A stretch of 64,000 nt of DNA, taken from positions 1 through 64,000 of the forward strand of contig CAZXCU010000008.1 of NCBI GenBank assembly GCA_964639245.1. The letters run 5' to 3'. This DNA comes from SB15 sp964639245 (GTDB lineage: Bacteria; Chloroflexota; Anaerolineae; Aggregatilineales; J027). Each line of letters starts with the position of its first letter. The stretch's first letter is position 1. Of the stretch, positions 16,405-23,779 are shown piece by piece. Both the position numbers and the translations under genes were made by a program. Under the pieces are notes generated by a model. That model was given only the letters and a program-made list of their open reading frames with translations. It had not been told where the DNA came from and ran no database searches.

Positions 16405-18021
16405 TTAGTCGGTCACAAGTGGCAGTTCAGCAGCAGTCCATCCGCCAATCCCACCTGCCATCACGCGGACATTCTCGTAGCCCATCAACTTCATGAACAC
16501 CAGCGCCATCGAGCTGCGGTGAGTCGGGTTGTCATAGAGGACAATGGCGGCGGTTTTGTCTTGAGGCCATTCGCTCATGCGGGTCATGAAATCACGCAGA
16601 GGGAGATGGACTGCGCCTTCGATATGGCCTTCTGCCCATTCACTGTCGGTACGCAAGTCAATCAAAATGGGCGGATTGTCAATCAGTTCAACGCTCAGAT
16701 CAGCGGGTTTCACCACAAAAAAGCCTTCGGGAATGCTGGTCACAAAAGCGTCCACGGGAGCAAATGCAGCCGCATTCACTGCCGGGGCAGCACCAACCAC
16801 CGCTTCTGTGGGAACATCGGTGACGGGTTGTTCGGCTTTCGTCCAACCGCCCATACCAGAAATCATGCTGCGGACATTCGTGTAACCGACCAAGTTGAGG
16901 GCAGTCATCACTAATGCGGAACGGTGTCCGCTACCGCATACCACCACGATATTGGCGTTCAGGTCTGGCAGCAGCGCCAAATTCTGCGTTACTTCGTTAA
17001 TCGGGATGTTGATTGCACCTTCGATGTGGCCTTCGGCATATTCGTCGGCAGAACGCACATCAACGACCAAAAGTTCATTGCCAGCCGCCAATTCTTCGGC
17101 CAGTTCTTCTACGCGCACGGCGTTAAAAGAGTTGGGGAGATTGGTAATATAGCTTGCAACGTAACTATCAAGGCTGAAACCACCCACAATCGGCAGTTCG
17201 GCAGTTTTCCACGCATTGAAACCACCGCCCATGTTACGAACGTTGCTGTAACCGAGCAGTTCAAGCATCACTGTCGCAATCCCACCCCGGAAACCACTCG
17301 CGCAGTACACCACGATATTGGCTTCTTTATCGGCGGGAAGTTCACTCTGGCGGCTCATGAATTCATTAATCCAGATATTCTGTGAGCCTTCGATAGAACC
17401 ATCTTTAGCAACTTCTTCTGGGCTGCGAACATCGAGCAAAATCGGGGCATTTTCAACCAGTTCAACCGCCACATCGGAGGGTTTAACAATGCTGTAGCCT
17501 TCGGGCAAGTTGCTCAGATAGGTGTCAACCGCTTCTAAAATGGCGGGGTCAACTTCTGGCGCAGTGCCTGCTTCGGGGACAAATGGCTCAACGGTCACTT
17601 CGAGTTCTTCAGCGACCCACGCATCATAACCACCCTTGAGCATTCTGGCGTTGTTATAACCCAGAATATTCAACGAAGCCATTGCCAGCATTGCGCGTCC
17701 GCCACCCTTGCAGATGACCATGATGTCTGCATTCAGGTCGGGCATCAGCGCGAGATTTTTGCCCAATTCACGAATCGGCACATTAAAGGAACCGGGAATA
17801 TGACCTTCCTCATACTCCGCAACTTCCCGTACATCCAATAAGACAAATTCTTTTTCGGCAAGTTGAGCATTAAAATCTTCAACCGAGGTAACACCATATC
17901 CTTGTGGGAGACTGGCATTGTATTCTTCGAGACGGGTTACAACAGCCGCCTCTTGCGCGGTCACGAGATACACTGGCATCACCAGTGCAAATAACATGAG
18001 CAGGAGAACTAATTTTTTCAT
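16405..18021 (-). CDS. exported four-domain rhodanese (sulfurtransferase)
   Basis: 538 residues: a signal peptide (MKKLVLLLMLFALVMPVYLVTAQ) then four tandem rhodanese domains. Active loops read CKGGGRA (domain 1), CASGFRG (domain 2) and CGSGHRS (domain 3), all with the catalytic Cys. Domain 4 reads YDNPTHRSS, with Asp where the Cys belongs, so it cannot carry persulfide. Rhodaneses relay sulfane sulfur, and an exported tandem array beside multiheme cytochromes suggests handling of thiosulfate, polysulfide or protein persulfide in the periplasm; that is inference. The start at 18021 is chosen over a longer ORF because it begins the signal peptide and follows AAGGA. It lies 25 bp after the 11-heme gene. 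Confidence 0.92.
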   Translation of the reverse strand: MKKLVLLLMLFALVMPVYLVTAQEAAVVTRLEEYNASLPQGYGVTSVEDFNAQLAEKEFVLLDVREVAEYEEGHIPGSFNVPIRELGKNLALMPDLNADIMVICKGGGRAMLAMASLNILGYNNARMLKGGYDAWVAEELEVTVEPFVPEAGTAPEVDPAILEAVDTYLSNLPEGYSIVKPSDVAVELVENAPILLDVRSPEEVAKDGSIEGSQNIWINEFMSRQSELPADKEANIVVYCASGFRGGIATVMLELLGYSNVRNMGGGFNAWKTAELPIVGGFSLDSYVASYITNLPNSFNAVRVEELAEELAAGNELLVVDVRSADEYAEGHIEGAINIPINEVTQNLALLPDLNANIVVVCGSGHRSALVMTALNLVGYTNVRSMISGMGGWTKAEQPVTDVPTEAVVGAAPAVNAAAFAPVDAFVTSIPEGFFVVKPADLSVELIDNPPILIDLRTDSEWAEGHIEGAVHLPLRDFMTRMSEWPQDKTAAIVLYDNPTHRSSMALVFMKLMGYENVRVMAGGIGGWTAAELPLVTD

Positions 18022-18046
18022 TGATTTGTTCCTTGTACTATAAATC

Positions 18047-19699
18047 TCAATTTCCCCAGAAAGCGTCATCCGACGAACTTTCTGTTGCTTCTAATGCTGG
18101 TGTTTCCGGGTCTTCACCCCAGAAACTCTCATCCCCATCCGGCGCTTCCGTTTCAGAGGGCGCGTCTTCGCCCCAGAAGCTATCGTCGCCAGCAGGTGTT
18201 TCGGCGGGGGCATCCTCACCCCAGAAACTGTCATCGCCGGTGGTTTCTTCTGCGGCGGATTCAGTCGTTTCAACCGAATCGGGGGCAGTCACTACGTTTT
18301 CATAACCTTCGGGCAGCGGCGGCGCACTTTGTATCACTACCTGTAAATTGGCGGTTTGTTCTGCGTCTGTTACCTTATCTGGGGTGAGAAATACGCTGTC
18401 ATTGGTATGACAGGAGGTACAGCTTTCAGTTTGTGGGGTAATCCGCTGAATGTTATGTGGCGTGGCGTATACCCATGTGGGGCGGTTATCAAAATTGGAT
18501 AGCAGATCTTCGCCATAGAAACTGAACGAATTGATGTCGATAGGTACATGACGGACAGGGACGTATTGGTAAGGACGTTCGGCGTTTTGTAGCGTATTCT
18601 GCCCGATGAAAAAGCCTAAACTGTGTTCTTCAATCCGGTAAAACGCCTGCTTCTCTTCGGTTTGTTCGACATGACAGTTGGTGCAATTGGTATAGGTGGT
18701 GCTGTGGCATACCTGACAGGAAAGCAGTTCTGTGCCATGCACTTCATGCTGAGGAATACCCGAACCGACCCCAATTTGCTCTTGATGGCACGATTCACAG
18801 CGCGGTTCTTGCTCACCATCATAACGGTGGGTGTCTTCGGCGGTGGTAATCCCGTGAATTTCTTCGCTGGTGTGGCAATCCGAACAGGCCATGCGAGCGC
18901 GGAAATGCACATCGCCGGGGATGCCTTCATTCAGCCCGAAATATTCATTTTTCACCCGGCTGCCATGACAGGCGGTACAGGTCTGGCTCATGGGTGGGGT
19001 TTCTACAAAGGTATGCCCTTTTAAGAGACCGCCACCAACCGAGTTAGGCTGGCTCACATGACAATCGCCACAGGTAGTGTGACAGCTATCGCAGTGATTA
19101 GACTGCATTTCTTCGAGGGTAGCATGATTTTCCGGGATACTCCGCTCGTACAGCACCGTATCATATCCATGCAAATTGGTGTGCAGGCTGTTCATATTGG
19201 CGGGGGTATTGTCCGGGTGACATTTGGCACAGGTTGCCATTGCATCCGTAGTAGGCGAAGTCACCATCGCAGTATGGGCGGTTTCCATATCGTCCACAGA
19301 CTGCCCACCGTGACAATCGGTGCAGTTGATTTTAGAATGTACATCTGTTGTATAAGTGGATGCGTCAATCCAGACGCGCTGCCATGGCTCCATCGGAGCC
19401 ACGGAGCCACCTCAACCAGGCCCTTCGGAAAGCGTCTCCGTGGGTTCATCCGGTAAAGCGAGCAACGTCAACTGTTCTTCATTAGTATGACAGTCAAGAC
19501 AGGCTTGGTCGGTAAACGGTTCAACCCATTCAACCGTCGCCGGAAGGTTGACCGCAACCCGGGTTGCTTGTGCCGGTTCAATGCGCTCTACCTTTGAGGC
19601 TGGCGCGGAGGTATCCGGTGCACAGCTTGCCATCAGACCACCCAGCAGCAGCAACAAACCACCGCTTCCTATGAGACTGATTGCAAATCCTTTTTTCAT
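18047..19699 (-). CDS. 11-heme lipoprotein cytochrome c with one in-frame TGA (candidate selenoprotein)
   Basis: Two same-frame segments separated by a single TGA at 19412-19414. The upstream part has a lipoprotein signal (LLLLGGLMASC lipobox) and one CxxCH (CLDCH). The downstream part has ten more (CTDCH, CAKCH, CDSCH, CGDCH, CTACH, CSDCH, CESCH, CQVCH, CTNCH, CTSCH) but no signal peptide, so it makes sense only as a continuation of the first part. The residues around the TGA read SEGPG-x-GGSVAPMEPWQ. A 9-bp hairpin starts 7 nt after the TGA, as in bacterial SECIS elements. Alternatives are a nonsense mutation or sequencing error. The C-terminus has four acidic repeats (DDSFWGEDAP, DDSFWGEDAP, DESFWGED, DDAFWGN). 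ATG at 19699 is chosen because it starts the signal peptide. Confidence 0.85.
19382..19414 (-). promoter_or_regulatory. SECIS-like hairpin directly after in-frame UGA
   Basis: In the mRNA, UGA (19414-19412) is followed by CCGUGGCUC (19404-19396), loop CGAUG (19395-19391), GAGCCAUGG (19390-19382): a 9-bp stem with one G-U pair. The loop begins 17 nt after the UGA and has G as its second base. This fits my recollection of the bacterial SECIS rule (apical loop about 16-37 nt downstream, G among its first two bases). It is not proof, because stable hairpins occur by chance in coding sequence. Confidence 0.4.
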
Positions 19700-19730
19700 A
19701 AAATTTGTCTCTCTTTCCAACAAAATGGCG

Positions 19731-20090
19731 CTATTCCATTTCCGATTGTTCGGCAGAAAGGGCATTAAATTCGGCTAACCGCGCTTGAGTGGCGGTTGTG
19801 TCCTTCAGCACGCTACGCAGCAAATCAAGTGCTTGGATGACCCGCTTATCTGCCAGCGAATAACAAACGGTCGTTCCTTCTTTATGAACCTTGACAAGAG
19901 AACGTTCCCGCAGTGTTTTGAGGTGATGGGAAACAGTGGGCTGAGGCATGTTGAGTTCGCTGGCTAATTCCCCTACGTTACGCGGGCGTTGATTCAGCAT
20001 GTATAGAATCATTAAGCGTTTAGGGTCGCCGAGAGCTTGGCAAATACGCTCATGCAGCATCATGATTTCTTGAAATAACAGCGAATCCAT
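19731..20090 (-). CDS. ArsR-family winged-helix repressor
   Basis: About 119 residues. The core CQALGDPKRLMILYMLNQRP, the recognition helix region MPQPTVSHHLKTLRERSLV and the wing VKVHKEGTTVCYSLAD are typical of ArsR/SmtB repressors. The CxC metal site of helix 3 is absent (ELASELNM), so arsenic or cadmium sensing is unlikely. Two Cys remain (about 17 and 76), and a GTG start at 20102 would add a third near the N-terminus. A redox or persulfide-type sensor is possible given the rhodanese operon downstream, but this is inference. It is the first gene before the cytochrome operon, only 31 bp from the 11-heme start, and probably autoregulated through the palindrome at 20109. Confidence 0.88.
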   Translation of the reverse strand: MDSLLFQEIMMLHERICQALGDPKRLMILYMLNQRPRNVGELASELNMPQPTVSHHLKTLRERSLVKVHKEGTTVCYSLADKRVIQALDLLRSVLKDTTATQARLAEFNALSAEQSEME

Positions 20091-20108
20091 CCCACAATCC
20101 ACTCAAAT

Positions 20109-20141
20109 ATTCATTCATGTGAATTTTTGCACAAATGAATA
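20109..20141 (-). promoter_or_regulatory. inverted-repeat operator upstream of arsR-type gene
   Basis: TATTCATT..TGTG on the left and CACAAATGAATA on the right form a near-perfect dyad (half-site TATTCATT-TGTG) 7-40 nt upstream of the repressor start. It fits the ATTCA/TGAAT character of ArsR-family operators. I infer that it controls the arsR-cytochrome-rhodanese operon. Confidence 0.55.
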
Positions 20142-20231
20142 GACATGCCAGTGGTGAAAAAGCATGTAAAAACCGTATCAGATGTCACTTATGGACAAGG
20201 TAATTCGAATTTAAATGAATCCGACTTTGGC

Positions 20232-20257
20232 GGACGGGACTCGCAGAGATCCCGTCC
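20232..20257. repeat. 8-bp hairpin in divergent intergenic region
   Basis: GGACGGGA (20232-20239) pairs with TCCCGTCC (20250-20257). There is no T-run, so it is more like a REP-type palindrome than a terminator. It lies in the stretch 20142-20582 between the divergent arsR and response-regulator genes, which otherwise holds only the 41-codon ORF at 20328. Confidence 0.4.
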
Positions 20258-20327
20258 CTACGAGGGCATTTCTGATTACATTCTGTCCCGCCCCCTCAAA
20301 AAACCTCATCGAGGGATGATTTTTCTC

Positions 20328-20450
20328 TTAAGCCACCGCTCGATAGTCGTCATGAATGATCCCGCCCAACACCTGCTCGAACAACGCCTTCTGTTGTTTC
20401 AGGAGATAAGTGGTCGTCGGTGCCTTGATGGGTGTCCGAATAATCTCCAT
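20328..20450 (-). pseudogene. 41-codon ORF, possible transposon remnant
   Basis: My reading of the minus strand gives a 40-residue ORF starting MEIIRTPIKAPTTTYLL, then KQQKALFEQVLGGIIHDDYRAVA and a stop. No ribosome binding site is obvious. It looks like the tail of a longer, decayed gene; I suspect mobile-element origin but do not recognise the family. It sits in a 480-bp intergenic region. Confidence 0.25.
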
Positions 20451-20582
20451 ACCTTCGGATTGGCAATCCCCTACTTTGTTGTAGCTGTTTAGGGTGTGCG
20501 ATTTAACACGGCGTTAAGCCAGCCTTGAGTCTCTGTTAAAATTTGCCATCCAAAATGCGCTAAGATGAAACAAAGGGATTCT

Positions 20583-21272
20583 ATGACACATATTTTACTG
20601 GTCGATGATGATATTATGCTCACAAGACCGCTCAAAAATTCGTTTGAGAGAGCGGGTTATCAGGTCTCGGTTGCTAATGAGGGTCATGCCGGCTTAAGTC
20701 TCACGCTGCTGGAAAAACCCGATATAGTGGTGCTGGATGTCATGATGCCGGGTTTGGATGGGTGGCAGGTGTGTCGGGCAATCCGGGAGCGCAGCACCGT
20801 GCCAATTATCATGCTGACCGCGCTCGATGATACCTCTGACCGGATTTATGGCTTGGAACTGGGCGCAGATGATTATCTGGTCAAACCCTTTGGATTTCAG
20901 GAACTTCATGCCCATGTCAAAGCCATGCTGCGGCGGGTGCAACTCGATACAGGCGGACAACCCGTCGATAAAATTCACATCGGGGAGATTGAACTCAATA
21001 TCGCTGCCCATACCGTCAGCAAAAACGGGGTGCTGCTCGACATGCGCCAGAAAGAATATGATCTGCTGGCACTGCTCATGTCCCGTGTGGGGCAGGTTGT
21101 CACCCGTGCCGAGCTATTCGACAAAATCTGGGGGACAGATTGGCTGGGAGATACCCGCACACTGGATGTGCATATTAGCTGGCTGCGAAACAAAATTGAG
21201 GATAATCCCGGCGAACCCGTTTATTTACAAACTGTGCGCGGTATTGGTTATCGGTTGGATATGCCAAAGTGA
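20583..21272 (+). CDS. OmpR/PhoB-family response regulator
   Basis: 229 residues. The receiver domain has the acidic pocket (LVDDD), the phospho-accepting Asp in VVLDVMMPGLDG, a Thr/Ala switch (IMLTALDD) and Lys in DYLVKPF. The C-terminal winged helix ends with TLDVHISWLRNKIEDNP and VRGIGYRLD, typical of PhoB/OmpR. The ATG at 20583 is preferred, with AAGGGA just upstream; an earlier ATG at 20565 is in frame. Its stop overlaps the sensor kinase start, so the two are coupled. The pair is divergent from the arsR-cytochrome operon and converges on the heme-binding/ApbE operon. Either may be its regulon; the sequence does not say which. Confidence 0.93.
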   Translation: MTHILLVDDDIMLTRPLKNSFERAGYQVSVANEGHAGLSLTLLEKPDIVVLDVMMPGLDGWQVCRAIRERSTVPIIMLTALDDTSDRIYGLELGADDYLVKPFGFQELHAHVKAMLRRVQLDTGGQPVDKIHIGEIELNIAAHTVSKNGVLLDMRQKEYDLLALLMSRVGQVVTRAELFDKIWGTDWLGDTRTLDVHISWLRNKIEDNPGEPVYLQTVRGIGYRLDMPK

Positions 21273-22666
21273 TGACCGGAATCCAGCGGCGTATTTTTTT
21301 AACCACCACCCTTGTCACCTTGATTGGTTTGTTTGCGCTGTTCGGCTTGAGTGTCCAGAGGCTGAATCAGGCTACGCTTGAGTTTTACCAGCACGATTTA
21401 CAATCAGAGGCACTGACTGTTGCTAACAGCGCGGCAGGTGTGATGGAAGAATTTGGCGAAGATGAGGCGAATTTCAATGACCTAGGGGCGTGGCTGACCA
21501 ACCAGCGCAGTCTGAATTACCATCTGACCCTGCTTGATAATCGCGGACAGATTCTGGCGGATACCCATGCCAGCGCGGTTATTGGTCAGGCGATTGAAAC
21601 ACCTGAAATTACAGCGGCACTGGCAGGTCGTACTGAACATTATATTCGTCATGACACCGCCTATACTGCTGCGCCGATTACCCATGAAGGCTATGTGGTC
21701 GGGGTGCTGCGTATTTCCGCCCCCATGGAGCCTGCTTATGAAGAAGCCCGCCATCACTGGATTGAATTTGCTGTGCAAGCCGTGCCTGTGCTGTTGCTTA
21801 CCCTTGCGGCAACCCTCTGGTTAGGCCAAACGATTGTCCATCCGATCAAAAAGTTAAACCAATCATCGCTGCAAATTGCGGGAGGGGCGTTCAACGAACG
21901 TATCGCCATGCAGCGTCAGGATGAACTCGGACAGTTGGGACAGTCCTTCAACTATATGGCAGAGCAAATTGAACAATTTATTGCCCGTCAGCGCCGTTTT
22001 GTGAGCGATGCAGCGCACGAACTTCGTAATCCGTTGATGAGTCTCAAACTGCGGGTACAGGCCATGCAGCATGAGGATTTACCACCAGCGCAGCAGCAGC
22101 AGTATTTACAGGAAGTGGATATTGAAATAGACCGCCTTGCCCATCTGGTGACAGAACTACTCACGCTGGCGCGTCTGGACGAAGGGCGGCATGTGGTAGA
22201 GCTTGAACCCTTTGATTTAACCACCTTTTTGCACGATACCGCCCGCCATACCCGGATTCAAGCGCAGCAAGCAGGGCTGACTTTTGCCCTAGAATGTTCT
22301 GATACACTCCCAACCCCTGCCGTTAGCCAGCCTGATTTGCGGATGATTTTGGACAATTTATTGAGCAACGCCATTAAATACACACCTTCCGGTGGGGCGA
22401 TTTCTCTCAATGCCACCTGTAAAGCGGCTCAGGTAATTCTGTCTGTGACAGACACAGGCGAAGGTTTCAGTGATGAAAATAAAGACAAATTATTTGACCG
22501 TTTTTTCCGTGTAGATCGTTCCCGTAATCGGCAGGTTGTGGGAACAGGGCTGGGGCTGGCGATTGTCAAGTCGCTGGTCGAGAAAGCCAACGGCACAATC
22601 ACTGCCCACAGCGAGGGTGTTGGGAAAGGCTCAGTCTTTACCCTCACCTTTCCTGTACTGGTTTAA
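21272..22666 (+). CDS. membrane sensor histidine kinase
   Basis: About 464 residues. Membrane helix 1 (IFLTTTLVTLIGLFALFGL) is followed by an extracytoplasmic sensor of about 130 residues containing LLDNRGQILADTHASAVIGQ, which resembles a single-Cache/PAS-like sensor. Helix 2 (FAVQAVPVLLLTLAATLWLG), a HAMP linker (IVHPIKKLNQSSLQIA) and the HisKA domain follow, with phospho-acceptor His in SDAAHELRNPLMSLK. The HATPase region has the N-box (LDNLLSNAIKYTPSGG), DTGEGFSDE and GTGLGLAIVKSLV. A GTG at 21269 directly precedes the chosen ATG; the overlap with the regulator stop is 1-4 nt. Its 3' end overlaps the stop of the opposing heme-binding gene by 4 nt. Confidence 0.93.
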   Translation: MTGIQRRIFLTTTLVTLIGLFALFGLSVQRLNQATLEFYQHDLQSEALTVANSAAGVMEEFGEDEANFNDLGAWLTNQRSLNYHLTLLDNRGQILADTHASAVIGQAIETPEITAALAGRTEHYIRHDTAYTAAPITHEGYVVGVLRISAPMEPAYEEARHHWIEFAVQAVPVLLLTLAATLWLGQTIVHPIKKLNQSSLQIAGGAFNERIAMQRQDELGQLGQSFNYMAEQIEQFIARQRRFVSDAAHELRNPLMSLKLRVQAMQHEDLPPAQQQQYLQEVDIEIDRLAHLVTELLTLARLDEGRHVVELEPFDLTTFLHDTARHTRIQAQQAGLTFALECSDTLPTPAVSQPDLRMILDNLLSNAIKYTPSGGAISLNATCKAAQVILSVTDTGEGFSDENKDKLFDRFFRVDRSRNRQVVGTGLGLAIVKSLVEKANGTITAHSEGVGKGSVFTLTFPVLV

Positions 22667-23157
22667 TCGTCCTCGTCTTCATCCTCTGCATCTGTAGTTG
22701 CCGTGTTTCCACCGCTGTTTGTGACCGTCTGCCGTAATCCGTTGATGAGCGCGTCTTTTTCCTCATCGGTCAGGCGGGCTTCAGGATGGAGCAACACATA
22801 ATCCCAAGGTGGCATTTCCCCTTCGTTAATGACTTCCTCGATTTCATCCATCGGCATGGTATTATCCCATTCGGAGAAATTGAGAATTTCCCGCCCTTCC
22901 AGCACATGATTCCGTACCAGCAACCGCATGGGGGCAATATCCGCGTACCAAGGGTAAACGGTTTCATTACTGTGGCAGTCAAAACAGGCGCTTTTGGCAA
23001 GGGCGCGTGTTTCAGGCGAATCCCAATTGGGTTCTTGTGCCACTGCCGGATTCGATTTTTCCATCGGGACAAACTGCATCATCAGCCAGATGACCCCCAG
23101 AAAACCCACTACCCCGATCCAGACCCATTTGTTCTTGAATATTTGTCTCATGTTCAT
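22663..23157 (-). CDS. heme-binding domain protein (Haem_bd), membrane-anchored monoheme cytochrome
   Basis: 164 residues. One N-terminal membrane helix (WVWIGVVGFLGVIWLMMQF), then the Haem_bd core with a single CxxCH (SACFDCHSNETVYPWYADIAP), followed by NHVLEGREILNFSEW and GEMPPWDYVLLHPEARLTDEEK, which are characteristic of PF14376. An acidic tail (DAEDEDEDD) ends the protein. It should face the outside as a small electron carrier. It is the last gene of the ApbE operon; its start overlaps the stop of the ferric-reductase-like gene. Confidence 0.9.
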   Translation of the reverse strand: MNMRQIFKNKWVWIGVVGFLGVIWLMMQFVPMEKSNPAVAQEPNWDSPETRALAKSACFDCHSNETVYPWYADIAPMRLLVRNHVLEGREILNFSEWDNTMPMDEIEEVINEGEMPPWDYVLLHPEARLTDEEKDALINGLRQTVTNSGGNTATTDAEDEDEDD

Positions 23158-23777
23158 TTCTTTCCTACGCGATACACTAAAAGTGAAATGACGCTGGCAG
23201 TTCCGAGTCCTACCAGCAAACGAAATCCTGTGTTATGAGCATCTGCGCCAGCGAAAAGACTGTGGAGTGTCACCAGACCAAAAGCAGCATAGCTGGTTAA
23301 ATGCAGGCTTTTCCAAGTGCGGTGTCCCAACTGCTTCTTGAAACGAAAACTGAGGCTTACCAGCAACCCGACCCAGAATGCCAGTATGCCTAAGCCCACG
23401 GCGAACGGCCTATACGGGCCAATAAAAGGAATAAATAAATCCGTGACATGATAGGTAAAATAGTCATCCAGCAGGAGCAGACCCGCATGGGCCAGCGCAA
23501 ACCCCACTGCCAGCCACGAGATGCTGCTGTGCAAGAGCATAGATAGCGCGCCGGGCGACCACGCTTTCACTACCCGGCTGCTCACCGCCAATCCCCATAG
23601 AACAGACAACACCATCAAAATATAAGCCGTGATCCCTGTCGAACGAATCAGATACCATGTGGCTGGAAGAGAGGTGGAAATTGCGCCCTGTTGGAGCATC
23701 CACCCTGTGACCACCAGCACAATTCCACCGCTAAAAATGAAGGACAGCCAATCCATCCAAGGAGATTCTTTTGCCAT
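23154..23777 (-). CDS. ferric-reductase-like (MsrQ/YedZ-type) membrane heme b protein
   Basis: 207 residues and about six membrane helices. Paired His residues in LLHSSISWLAVGFALAHAG and WKSLHLTSYAAFGLVTLHSL are the expected bis-His ligands of a transmembrane heme b in the ferric reductase transmembrane domain family. No flavin or NADPH domain is attached, as in the MsrQ-like minimal forms. Genes with this domain often travel with ApbE in flavin-based extracytoplasmic electron transfer, and ApbE is two genes upstream. It is two nucleotides from the preceding gene and overlaps the next. Confidence 0.85.
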   Translation of the reverse strand: MAKESPWMDWLSFIFSGGIVLVVTGWMLQQGAISTSLPATWYLIRSTGITAYILMVLSVLWGLAVSSRVVKAWSPGALSMLLHSSISWLAVGFALAHAGLLLLDDYFTYHVTDLFIPFIGPYRPFAVGLGILAFWVGLLVSLSFRFKKQLGHRTWKSLHLTSYAAFGLVTLHSLFAGADAHNTGFRLLVGLGTASVISLLVYRVGKK

Positions 23778-23779
23778 GC

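Noticed and set aside
18047..19402. Treating the 10-heme ORF from the GTG at 19402 as a separate gene
   Set aside because: It would lack any export signal, which c-type cytochromes need, it has no ribosome binding site, and it is in the same frame as the upstream lipoprotein start.
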